Under the pieces are notes generated by a model, which had not been told where the DNA came from, did not search any database, and saw nothing but the letters and a program-made list of their open reading frames with translations. From the NCBI GenBank assembly GCA_963732795.1, contig CAVTAV010000002.1, positions 992,001-1,056,000 on the forward strand: DNA of 64,000 nt. The letters run 5' to 3'. The DNA is from CAVTAV01 sp963732795 (GTDB lineage Bacteria > Pseudomonadota > Alphaproteobacteria > CAVTAV01). Numbering within the stretch: the stretch's first letter is position 1; every line of letters begins with the position of its first letter. This document shows, one piece after another, positions 17,028 through 26,351 of this stretch. Both the position numbers and the translations under genes were made by a program.

Positions 17028-17991
17028 ACAGCTTGATCGCGTTCTCGCGGCCGATCTTTCTCCGATCCACATCGGAGACGACGGAGGTGGCGTCGAACCA
17101 GTCGCTGGCGTCCTCCATCCGCTCGAACGGGTAGTCGGACGAATAATAGACGTGGTCCTTGTTCATGACCTCGAGCGTGCAGCGGAACGGGGCGTTGTTG
17201 AAATTGCCGCTGACGGTGAGGTGGAAGTTACTCCGGAAATAGTCGCCGAGGGGCCGTGAGCCGCGATAGCCGCGGGGCGAGAAGCGCATCCGCTCCTCCA
17301 GACGCTCCAGCCCAAACGGGATGCCCTCGCCGAGATGGCCGAGGCAGATCTTGAGTGTCGGGTAATCCTCGAACACGCCGGAGCCGCACAGCCGGAGCGC
17401 ATGGATCGAGGTCTCGACCGCGAAGCCCCAGGGCGCGCTCATCAGCCAGGGATGGCCCTCGTAGTTCTGGGCGCGCGATTTGATCTGCATCCGGGGATGG
17501 ATATAGACCGGCACGTCGAGCGCGGCGACGGTCGCCCAGAAGCTGCGGTATTCCGGGATATCGTAATAGATCGCGGAATCGGGCACATCTTTCTGGGTGA
17601 AGCCGTTGATCATCGCGCCCTTGAAGCCCATTTCCTTGACGCAGCGCGTGAGCTCGGCCGAGGCGGCGTCCGGGTCCTGCATGGGGAGCGCGGCGAAGGC
17701 CCCGAAATTCTTCGGGTGGCGGATGACGGCGGCGGCCATGGCGTCGTTGCCCTTGCGGGCGATATCGATGGCGCGGTCGGTCTCCAGGATCGCCTGCACG
17801 CCCGGGGCATTCAGAGACAGGATGGCATATTCGATGCCGTTCTTGTCCATGCCCTCCAGGCGCTCGTCGTCGACATCCAGAATTTGACGCCGGAACGTCT
17901 CCCAGATATCCGATTCCGCCGCAAAGGGACGCGTCTGCTCCAGCGTCTCCGGGATGGCCATATGCTCTTCAAATCCGATCTTGCCGTGCAA
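17008..17991 (-). CDS. Gamma-resorcylate/2,3-dihydroxybenzoate decarboxylase-like amidohydrolase
   Basis: 327 residues of the ACMSD/amidohydrolase-2 family. The N-terminus GKIGFEEHMAIPETL is nearly that of gamma-resorcylate decarboxylase, with metal ligands Glu8 and His10; His165 (YIHPR), His219 (LGHLGEG) and Asp286 (SSDYPFE) complete the site. ILSLNAPGVQAI, ALPMQDPDAA and ASDWFDATS are further shared motifs. The reaction would be cofactor-free, metal-dependent decarboxylation (or reverse carboxylation) of a hydroxybenzoate. The start is TTG 17991, with GGAAAGGAAAG as ribosome site and the family N-terminus directly behind it. Co-oriented with the methyltransferase upstream at a gap of 55 bases. 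The exact hydroxybenzoate is not known. Confidence 0.87.
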   Translation of the reverse strand: MHGKIGFEEHMAIPETLEQTRPFAAESDIWETFRRQILDVDDERLEGMDKNGIEYAILSLNAPGVQAILETDRAIDIARKGNDAMAAAVIRHPKNFGAFAALPMQDPDAASAELTRCVKEMGFKGAMINGFTQKDVPDSAIYYDIPEYRSFWATVAALDVPVYIHPRMQIKSRAQNYEGHPWLMSAPWGFAVETSIHALRLCGSGVFEDYPTLKICLGHLGEGIPFGLERLEERMRFSPRGYRGSRPLGDYFRSNFHLTVSGNFNNAPFRCTLEVMNKDHVYYSSDYPFERMEDASDWFDATSVVSDVDRRKIGRENAIKLFKLDLD

Positions 17992-18046
17992 GGCGCTTTC
18001 CTTTCCGCGAGTCCTTAAGTCAAGTTGGGTCGTTCAGGCCGGCACG

Positions 18047-18778
18047 TCACCGCATCGTGACGAGACGGTAGCCGAGGTCGCATTCGTCAAGGCCGACCAG
18101 ATCGGAATACCGCTCCGCCCAGGCGCCCGTGTCCAGGTCGGCTGCTAGTTTCGTCAATCCCTCAGATACGTCCTTTAGCTTCCAGAAGGAAGAGATTGCG
18201 GCGCGAATTCTGGGATCCAGATAGGCCGCGGGCCGCCGCCAATAGGCGCAGAGGAAACCGTCCTCGCAGTCATGCGGTATCGGAACCGCGGAAATCTCCA
18301 CCGGCCCGAGCCAAGTCTCGTAGTCCGTCATCCGCGGCATCTGCGCCTCGTCCAAGGTCACGAGGCCGGGAATGTAGTCCGTGAGCCAGAATCCGCGATA
18401 GGCCGGGTCGTAGGTGAGGAGGACGATCTTGCCCCGCGTCACCCGACGCATCTCGGCGACGCCCTTAGCCTTGTCGGACCAATGGTGAATTGTCAGGACC
18501 GCCATGGACGCATCGAAGGAATTGTCCTCGAAGGGCAAATCTTCCGCCTGCCCCTGGATAACGGCGGCGGCGGAGACACGGCGCTGCCGGATCATTTCCA
18601 TCGACGGCTCGATCGCGGTCAGATGCCTGTCGGCGGGCTCATACGACCCCGCCCCGGCGCCGACATTCAGGACGGTCCGTGCCGGGCCCAATGCACTTTG
18701 GATCGCGCTTGCGATCCGGGGATCCGGCTTTCGGAGATCGGAATAGTTGACCCCGATCGTATCGTAGGCGGGACGCAT
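18047..18778 (-). CDS. Class I SAM-dependent methyltransferase
   Basis: 243 residues, intact. The glycine-rich motif I is TVLNVGAGAGSYEP (about 35-48), followed by LTAIEPSMEMI (motif II, acidic), QGQAEDLPFEDNSFDASMAVLTIHHW (motifs III/IV) and EMRRVTRGKIVLLTYDP. This is the Methyltransf_11/UbiE-like fold; the substrate is probably a small molecule. It lies 7 bases after the CE15 esterase gene on the same strand, so the two are likely co-transcribed, with the decarboxylase gene following. Nothing indicates which metabolite is methylated. Confidence 0.85.
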   Translation of the reverse strand: MRPAYDTIGVNYSDLRKPDPRIASAIQSALGPARTVLNVGAGAGSYEPADRHLTAIEPSMEMIRQRRVSAAAVIQGQAEDLPFEDNSFDASMAVLTIHHWSDKAKGVAEMRRVTRGKIVLLTYDPAYRGFWLTDYIPGLVTLDEAQMPRMTDYETWLGPVEISAVPIPHDCEDGFLCAYWRRPAAYLDPRIRAAISSFWKLKDVSEGLTKLAADLDTGAWAERYSDLVGLDECDLGYRLVTMR

Positions 18779-18785
18779 CCGGTCC

Positions 18786-20308
18786 TCACGGCGCCTGGTA
18801 GCCGATGTTCTTGTTCACCCAGGCGATGAAGTATTTCATGTTGGGCGCGTCGGTGTGGCCGCCGTCATGCTGGCGCCAGGCGAGTTGGCCGTCGAGGAGG
18901 CCGTGATTGACGGGGGGCATCTCGGCGGTCTTGTAATCGTCGCCGACGCCGAGATCCTTTGCGCCCGAGAGACGATAGACCTGGCTGGCCGCGACGGTCG
19001 CGCGGTAGCTGCCCAGATGATCGAGCCAATGGGCGTCGCCCTTCTCCGGGATGCCGTAGCTGATGAAGGCGAGGCGGGGCGCGACGAGTGCGATCAACTC
19101 GTGGGAATCGACCGGCAGATCGCCCGCGTCCATGCGGCCGAACTTGGCCTTCTCTGCGTCGTATTTCATGAAATTGCCGGCCATCCAGTAATCCTCGCCG
19201 GTCGCGAGATTGCTGACGCCCTCGCCGTAGAATTGCGGCGCAGCAGCGTCGCGCCGCCCTTGCCGGACGAGCCGACCAGCACCATGGCGAAACGCTGGTC
19301 AAACGCCGCGGTGACCAGCGCGGCCTTGCCGTAACGCGAGACGCCCTCGATGCCGACATGCTTGGCGGCTATTCCGGGGAGCGTTTGGAGATAGGTCAAG
19401 GCCTGGCTCGCGCCCCAGGCCCAGGCCCGAAGCGCGCCCCAGTCGTCGGGCTTGCGCGGCTGGCCCTTGTTGACGAGGCCGATCACGCCTTGGGTCAGCC
19501 CCGGCGCGTTGTCGGCCTGAACGCTGGTCGGATCGAGCGTGGCATAGCCCCAGCCGGCATCGACCAGCTCATAGATCGATTGCGGATCGCCGTCGGCATT
19601 GCGCGGCGGGAAGCTGAACGGCACGGGCTTGAGGATTTCCAAGGCCTGGTGTCGCTTGAAGACATCGGCCAGCGCGGGATCCTGCTTGATGATGGCCGCC
19701 TTGAGCGCGGCGTTGATGCGGTCGCGCTCCTCGTCGGTCGGCTGGCTCGGCGCGGGAAACCCGCTGCGGCCGAACATGATCAGCACGGGCACCGGTCCCT
19801 TCGCGCGGGCGGGCAGAACGAGCGTCATCTTGATGTTCACGTCGATCGCCGGATAGGCCGAATTATCGACATGGCCGACGATCTTGGTCGCGATCACCGG
19901 CGTGAAGCCGAGCCGCTCGTTATCGGTCGCAAGCCGCTCCCATGTGACCTTGGGCGCGTTCTTGGGCACGAAACCGTATACCTCGCGCGAGAAGTCCTCG
20001 ACGATCTCGGGCCGGCGCTTGTCGAACCATTGCTTCGAGGAGGTGACCTTCCGGCCGTTCTTCATCAACAGCGGATCGGGCAGGTCGGGATAAGGCGTGG
20101 CCTTGGACTCATCGTAATTCGCGTAATTCGGGCGAATCCTCGTCGCCCGACCGGCCGGGGCGCAGCTCGGTGATGCCGAGCTGGTCCATCATGTTGTGCC
20201 GTTCCTGCTCGGCGGTGAGCTGGACCGGCGGGGAGGCGTCGAGGCCGCGAAGGCAGAAACGCTTATGACGAGCGCACCAATAGCGCCGCCGAGCGCGATG
20301 GACCGCAT
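18786..20308 (-). CDS. CE15 glucuronoyl esterase-like protein (three frame breaks)
   Basis: An exported alpha/beta hydrolase of about 500 residues that should cleave ester bonds between glucuronoxylan and lignin. A signal peptide (MRSIALGGAIGALVISVSAF) starts at 20308. Frames break near 20240, 20132 (CGCCCGAATTAC, one extra G) and 19235. The assembled protein has LTAEQERHNMMDQLGITELRPG, PNYANYDESKATPYPDLPDPL, RRPEIVEDFSREVYGFVP, then the nucleophile elbow HVGIEGVSRYGKAALVTAA with the CE15 G-x-S-R-x-G-K, and the C-terminal catalytic His in QHDGGHTDAPN. PARLAFISYGIPEKGD is also typical. Followed at 7 bases by the methyltransferase gene. Together with the GH3 enzyme at 54.8 kb it indicates use of plant cell-wall material. 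Confidence 0.85.
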
Positions 20309-20390
20309 GAGATCCCTCCCCCTTCTCGTCTTCCGTCCGCTCTGCTTAGCAGAACGCGGCGGCGGGGTCACGCAAGGTTGAAGCGGCTCG

Positions 20391-20495
20391 GGCATCACCC
20401 CCTCCTCGGCCTCCCCCATCAAGGGGGAGGAATCGATAAAGCGCTCCATAGAAGCCTCCCCCCTCGATGGGGGAAGGTTTGGATGGGGGTGATGC
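20391..20495. repeat. Long intergenic inverted repeat, family D copy 2
   Basis: Same layout as 8211-8311: GGCATCACCCCCTCC outer arm, CCATCAAGGGGGAGG and CCCCCTCGATGGGGG inner arms around GCGCTCCATAGAAGCC, and GGATGGGGGTGATG closing. It lies between the HupE-like gene end and the CE15 gene start. Confidence 0.7.
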
Positions 20496-20519
20496 CTGCG
20501 CTGCCCGACGTAATCGACC

Positions 20520-21484
20520 CTAGAAGGCGAGCCAGCCGTTCCTCAGGGTCCAGAACATGCTCATCGCGCCGACGGCATAGACCGGTACTTTGATCAGCGC
20601 GCGCGGCCAGTCGACGCGCAGGAGCTTGAACGCGGCGACCCCGGCGAGAAGCGCGGCGATGAAGACGATCTGGCCGATCTCGACGCCGACATTGAAGAAC
20701 AGGAATCCGGTGACCAGCTCCTTCTGCGGCAGGCCGACCTCCATCAGCGCGGCGGCGAAGCCGAGACCGTGCAGCAGTCCGAAGGAGCTCGAGACCACGA
20801 TCGGAAACCGCCAGGTCAGGCTGCCGCGATCGCCGACCGCCGCCTCGCGGGCGAGGAACAGGATGCTGAGCGCGATGGCGATTTCGACCGGCGCTTCGGG
20901 GATATGCACGATCTTGAGGGCGGAAAGCGCGAGGCTGATCGAATGGGCGGCGGTAAAGCCGGTGATGGTGACGAGGGTCCGCTTCCAGGTGCCGGCGATC
21001 CACAACAGGCACACCAGGAACAGGAGATGGTCCGGGCTGGTGAGAATGTGGTTCATGCCGAGGAGCGTGTAGTCCCAGGCGACGCGGAGCCAGGTCTCGG
21101 CGGCGGGTACGGACCAGACAGTCGGTCTGGGGATCCAGCACCTTGGACATCCGTCTGCCGTCGAGCTCGTTGATGCGGATGATGGTGGTCACCGCCGGAT
21201 TGAACTGCGGGTAACGGATCGCCACGGTGTTTCCGCGCAGGCCGTTGTCGCATTTGAACAGCTTACGGCTGCCCGTGCCCGCCGCGTCGGTGCAGCCCTG
21301 CGGCATCTCGATATAAGGCAGGTCGTAATTCGGGATGACCGGCGGCACGCGCCAGAACACGCTGAACACGTTCGGCTGGATCTCGTTGATCTCGACCAGG
21401 AGCGGGCTCACATTGTCCGCCCGCGCGGGCTGGACGGCGAAGCCAAGGACGCAGGCGAGAAGGGCGAGGACAAGGCCGCCTCAC
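20520..21484 (-). CDS. HupE/UreJ-like membrane protein, copy 1 (frameshifted)
   Basis: About 320 residues. The start GTG 21484 overlaps the stop of the preceding PpiC gene; the signal peptide reads LVLALLACVLGFAVQPARA once an extra C in GCGGCCTTG is removed. A short extracytoplasmic domain (LLVEINEIQPNVFSVFWRVPP ... VTTIIRINELDG) follows, then after a break near 21120 a six- to seven-helix domain beginning LLGMNHILTSPDHLLFLV. That G-x-x-H-I-x-x-x-x-DH-L-L-F pattern and FGLLHGLGFAAAL are the hallmarks of the HupE/UreJ_2 family, related to nickel/cobalt permeases. The transported species and function are unknown. It ends the operon DUF3604 - PpiC - HupE-like; a paralogue is at 27511-28530. Confidence 0.8.
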
Positions 21485-22405
21485 GATTTCGGCTCCTTCT
21501 CGGGCCGCTGAACCGCCTCGACGTCGACCTTGTAGGACTTGACGATACTCTCGACCGCCGCGTCGATCTTCGCCTTGCGGTCGGCTTCGGCGGCATCCGC
21601 CTTCACCCGATCCTTGACCTCGGCGAACGGCGGCGCGCCGCCTTCGGTCAGCGCCGTCACCATGACCAGCTCGACGCCGTATTTCGACTCGAACGGCCCC
21701 TGCCAGACGCCGGGCTCGGGCTTCAGCGCGAACACCGCATCGCCGAAGCTTTGCCCGAGATCGCCGGCGACATTCTGCTTGGTCTCGCCGACATAGTTCA
21801 CGCCGTAGAGCGGCCGGTCGCCATGCCCCATGGCCCTGTCGAACGGCACTTTGTCGGCATTGAGCTTGGCAAGCTCGGCCCGGGCCAGGGCCTCGGTCTG
21901 ATCGCCATGCTTCGACGCGGTCGAAAAAGACATGAGTGAAGGTGATCTCCGGCGGCTCGGCGTAGTCGCGCTGATGAGCGGCGTAATACTTCTCGAGATC
22001 GGCATCGGTCAGCGGCTTGGCGTCGGCGACGAAACCGCGGGTGATGATCTCGAGCTGCTGCACCAGCCGGCGGCGCGCGACATAATCCCGGTCTTCGAGC
22101 TTCAGGGACTTTGGCCTCGCGATACATCGCCTCTTCCCGGACATAGTCCTTGATCAGATCGTCGAGCGCGCTCGGCGACATGGTGTCGAGGATTTCGGCG
22201 AAATGCGGCCGATCGAAGGCCTTGGCGCGATTCTGCATGAAGTTCAGCAGATGATTGCGATCGACCACGATGGTCCGGTCGTCGCTCGCGGCGGCCTGGA
22301 TGCAGCGCCAAATAGGCCGCGAAGACCGCCGCGCCGAGAAGCGCGAAATGCAGCAGGGGCTCGTGCAGAATCCGCCGGACAAGCGAGGGGTTTGCGTTCG
22401 GTCAT
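21481..22405 (-). CDS. Peptidyl-prolyl cis-trans isomerase, PpiC/parvulin type (several frame breaks)
   Basis: About 300 residues across four frames. MTERKPL leads to LVRRILHEPLLHFALLGAAVF (a membrane anchor), TIVVDRNHLLNFMQNRAKAF, LDDLIKDYVREEAMYREA, LKLEDRDYVARRRLVQQLEI, LTDADLEKYYAAHQRDYAEPPEITFTHVFF and GQSFGDAVFALKPEPGVWQGPFESKYGVELVMV. The YYAAHQRDYAEPPEITFTHVFF start and GVWQGPFESKYGVEL end bracket a parvulin rotamase domain. Breaks lie near 22385, 22305, 22110 and 21925. ATG 22405 follows GAGGAG. It should be anchored in the inner membrane and face the periplasm, helping its exported operon partners to fold. The gene is 11 bases behind the DUF3604 gene. Confidence 0.78.
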
Positions 22406-22416
22406 GGACCGTCTCC

Positions 22417-24283
22417 TCACTTCTTGACCGGCGTGTACCAGATCGGCGAGGAATAGGCCCGCTCCTGGATGCTGGGTGGCTCCTTGATCTGGCGGATCTC
22501 TTCCGGCGTCAGGCCAAGCGCGACCGCATCGTAAACCTGCTGGCGCGGCGTCGGGATTTCCAGCACGCGGACATAATAGAAAGCGCGCTGGGCCGGCATC
22601 GAAATCCGGGTCCTGCCAGACGACGGCAAGCTCCGGGCGCGCCGATCGTGTTCGAATATTTGGCAGTCGTCAGGTCGACCGTGTTGCCGACCGGCGGAAC
22701 CTTGCCGTTCGAATCCAGCTTGCGGTCGCCCGACCAAGCGACGTCATAGACCTTCTCATGGGTTTCGCCCGACTTGTCGAGCCAGCCCTTGACTACCTGG
22801 ACCCGGTCAAGATTGGCGCCCGCGGGATCCTTCACCGCGCGGATCAGCAAGGACGGCGCCTTGCCGGACGGCGCATTGGTCAGATCGCCGCCCATCGGCA
22901 CGCCGCGCTCATAGCCGAGTCCCGCCACGTCGGTCGCCCGGGAATCCCGCTTGCGGAAATTGAAGCCGCCGAACACGCGAAGCTGAATACGGGTGCCGGT
23001 GGTGGCGTAGACCTCGCTGCGCTTGAAGGCGGCGAAGATTTCCTTGCGGGTATTCTCCTTGGCCCAGACCGCCGCGTAGCCCGAGGCCGACAAAGTCCAG
23101 ACCGCGAAATTGGTGCCGGAGCGATTCTTGTTGCGATCCTCTGGCAGGAGCCCGCGCGCGACCGCGCCGAAGAAATCGTCCTCGTCGGCGCTGGCGAGCC
23201 CGACATGGACGTCGGTGCTGCCGATCATGCCGAATTTGTAGGGATTGACGCCGACCTCATCCTCGATCTTGAGGCCGAGCATCAGGGCATAGCGCGCGTA
23301 GTCGGCCTTGTTCGGCTTCCATTTGAGCTTGCGCGAAAACAGCCCGTGATAGATTTCGAAATTGGCGAATTCGTCGTTGGGCGAGAGCGTCGGATTGACC
23401 TCGGAGGTGCCCTTGATCTGGGTGACCTCCATGACCCGCTCCCAGCGCGCCCGAGTCCGGGCGTAATCCGCCGAGATCGGGCGTCCGTCGCTGTCCACGT
23501 CCTGGAACATCAATCCGTCGGACATGTTGGAATTGTGCGGGATGGCGATGAAATCGGTGTGGAGCTGCTTCAATTCCTTGTCGAGCCAGGCCCAGAGATC
23601 CTCGGGGCGCTGGCTGTCGTACCAGCTATAGGGATAGAGCTTGCGGAGCGTATCGCCGGAGGCCGGGCTGAAGACGACGCGGTGCAGGTTGCGGCCGCCG
23701 GGGGTCGAGGAATATTCCCAGCCCGCGAAAGCGGTGAATTTGCCGGGGATGTTGTTGCGCTCGGCGGCGGCAATGGTCTCGTTCCAAGGAACCGCCTTAA
23801 CCGGCTTATAGAGATCGAGCATCTGCTGCAGCGTCACTTCGCCGTTCTCGCGCTGGATCAGCATGAACACGGCGCCGGTGCTGGTCTTCTGCAATCGCGC
23901 AGGTGCCGGCCGGCCTGGGTCGCCATCAGGCGCGGGTCGTCGCGGTCGAGCATAGCCTGAAAGCCGTAAAGCTCGGCATGGTCCGAAACGACCAGGAAAT
24001 CGAGCGGCCGCTCGATGGTCACGCGGGTATGCGCCGTCGGATGAATGACAGGGATGCCGCGGGCATAACGATAGGCCAACTCGGGGTCGACGGAAGTATT
24101 GCCGCCGGCATAGCCGTCGGTCGAAATGAGGTATGAAGATGGGTGTTGCCCCAATAGAGATGCGTCTCGTCCGCCGCCCGCGCACCGCCCGCAGCCGGCA
24201 ACGCCGATACAGAGCGCCGCAAGGGATGCCCAGGCGGCCTGTCGAATGTTGAGTTCACAAAATTGATTTGTTGTCGTTTGCAT
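22417..24283 (-). CDS. DUF3604 exported protein, copy 1 (several frame breaks)
   Basis: About 620 residues. The N-terminus (MQTTTNQFCELNIRQ, then LAALCIGVAGCG) looks like a signal or lipoprotein leader. After a break near 24215 the domain begins THLYWGNTHLHTSF, followed by PLDFLVVSDHAELYG, FIAIPHNSNMSDGLMF, MEVTQIKGTSE, FGMIGSTDVHVG, TRKEIFAAFKRSEVYATTGTRI and FYYVRVLEIPTPRQQVYDAVALG. The HLHT, DHAE, HNSN and DVH motifs are those of PHP-type metal-dependent phosphoesterase folds. The main frame is unbroken from about 23890 to 22650; other breaks are near 24130, 23900, 22640 and 22600. The enzymatic activity of DUF3604 is unknown. First gene of the DUF3604 - PpiC - HupE-like operon; its paralogue is at 28541-30358. 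Confidence 0.82.
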
Positions 24284-24450
24284 TTAGCCCCCATCCCCCG
24301 TTTTGGCAGGATCCCGACGATATCGCGCGCTTGCTCGGCCCGCATAGCAATGACGAATTGGCCGGCCATTTCGCGCACTATGTCAACTTAGTATGGCCGG
24401 AAGACCCAAGCAACCCGGCTATCCTGACTCGCAGCCAGAGGAAAGTCACC

Positions 24451-26272
24451 ATGTCCGTCGCCCCTAATCCCGATAGCCCCCGGCAGCGCCGCAAGCGCGC
24501 CGTGCTGCCCGACGACGACTCCGGATCAGCCGACGCCGGACGTGCCCTTGGGCCGGATCGTGCGCTCTTTGCGCCCCATCGCTGGCTGGTCGCAGCCCTC
24601 GTGCTGGTCTCGCTGGCCCAGGCGGCGGCGGGCGTTGTCTCGCCGTTTCTGTTGCGGGAGATCGTCGATAAGGCCTCCCCGGACAAAAGCGTCGCCCTGG
24701 TCAGCTGGTGTGCGGGCGGCATGATCGTCGCCACCACCGTTGCGGCGCTGTTCGGCATCGCCTCGACCTATCTATCGAACCGAATCGGCCAGGACGTGAT
24801 GCACGACCTTCGAGTCCGGGTCTACGACCATCTCCATCACATGTCCCTGAGATTTTTCACGCGCACGCGTTCGGGCGAACTGCAGTCGCGCATCTCCAAC
24901 GATATCGGCGGCGTCGACGGCGTCGTCACCAGCACGGCGAGCACCATCATCCAGAACGGCTTCGCGGCAATTGCGGTCGCCGGCGCGGCGTTCGTGATGG
25001 ACTGGCGGCTTGCGCTGCTTTGCCTTCTCGTCGTGCCGCCGCTCCTGTTCATATCGCTCCGGCTCGGCCGGCAGCGGCGGGAGATCGCAAGCGGCAGGCA
25101 GCGCAGGCTCGCGGGCCTCGCGGGGCTGATCGAGGAATCCCTGAGCGTCGCCGGGGTGCTGCTCACCAAGACCATGGGGCGGGAGAAGCGACGTCGCGGC
25201 GCGCTTCGAAGGCGAATCCCGCGAGCTCGCCAAAATCCAGATGACGGCGCGCGATGAGCGGCCGCTGGATGATGCTGACCCGGCGGGCAAGCCTCACCAC
25301 CATCCCGGCCATCGTCTATTGGGTCGCCGGGCTAGGATTGCCCATGGCGGCTCGCTTCTCACCATCGGCACGGCGGTGGCCTTCGCCAGCATGCTGAACC
25401 GCCTCGTCGCGCCGGCGACGGCATTGCAGGGCGTCGGCGTTCAGGTCTCCACCTCGCTCGCCCTGTTCGCCCGGATCTTCGAGGTGCTGGACCTGCCGCT
25501 CGACATGGCACCGCCCGCGAATCCGAAACGGCTGGAGCACTTGCGCGGCGAAGTGGCGATGGAGGGAGTGTGGTTCCGCTATGACGACGATGCCGACTGG
25601 ACCTTGCGCGACGTCACCATGACCGTGCCGGCCGGGACGATGACGGCGGTCGTCGGCGAGACCGGCTCGGGCAAAACCACCCTCGCCTATCTGATCGCCC
25701 GGCTCTACGACGTCGACAAGGGCAAAGTCACGATCGACGGCATCGACGTCCGCGAGTTCGCCCCGGAGTCCCTGAGCGCCTCGGTCGGCCTCATCTCCCA
25801 GGATACCTATTTATTCCACGATACGGTCGCTGCAAATCTACGCTTCGCCGCGCCCGACGCCACCGACGAAGAACTTGTCGAGGCGGCGAAGGCGGCGCAG
25901 ATCCACGATCTCCTCGCCTCTCTGCCGGAGGGCTATGCCACCATCGTCGGCGCGCGCGGCTACCGGTTCTCGGGCGGCGAGCGCCAGCGCCTGGCCATCG
26001 CCCGGATGCTGCTGAGGGATCCGCCGATCCTGGTGCTCGACGAGGCGACGAGCGCGCTCGACAACGATACCGAACGGGCGGTCCAGCGGGCGCTGGAGGA
26101 GCTGCGCCAGGGCCGCACCACCATCGCCATCGCCCACCGGCTCTCGACCGTGCAGAACGCCGACCAAATCGTGGTCGTCGAGGACGGCCGGATCGTCGAG
26201 CGCGGAACCCATGCCGAGCTTATTTCGGGCGGCGGCCGCTACGCATCATTGGCGGGAACACTGACGACCTGA
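24451..26272 (+). CDS. ABC transporter, fused membrane and ATPase domains (three frame breaks)
   Basis: About 605 residues, type I exporter half-transporter. A charged N-terminal leader (about 45 residues) precedes six helices (WLVAALVLVSLAQAAAGVVSPFLL, ALVSWCAGGMIVATTVAALFG) with HHMSLRFFTRTRSGELQSRISNDIG, typical of lipid and peptide exporters. Breaks near 25190, 25250 (CGCGATGAGC) and 25345 precede FASMLNRLVAPATALQGVG. The ATPase domain has VVGETGSGKTTL (Walker A), a Q-loop in ISQDTYLFHDTV, FSGGERQRLAIAR (signature), ILVLDEATSALD (Walker B) and IAHRLSTV (H-loop). It probably works as a homodimer. It starts 167 bases from the divergent DUF3604 gene, ATG 24451 behind GAGGAAAG. Cargo unknown. 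Confidence 0.87.
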
Positions 26273-26351
26273 GCGTTTGCCATAGTCCTGCTCGCGGTTT
26301 TTGACGCCGGTAAATCCTGTATACTCGCCGACCACGCGGTGGGGGCATGCC

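Noticed and set aside
24255..24275. TTGATTTGTTGTCG upstream of the first DUF3604 gene as a further FNR box
   Set aside because: The right half-site does not match ATCAA; only one half is present.
26305..26351. TTGACG and TATACT upstream of the FGE gene as a sigma-70 promoter
   Set aside because: The spacer is about 13 bases, too short for a normal promoter; TATACT alone is not enough.
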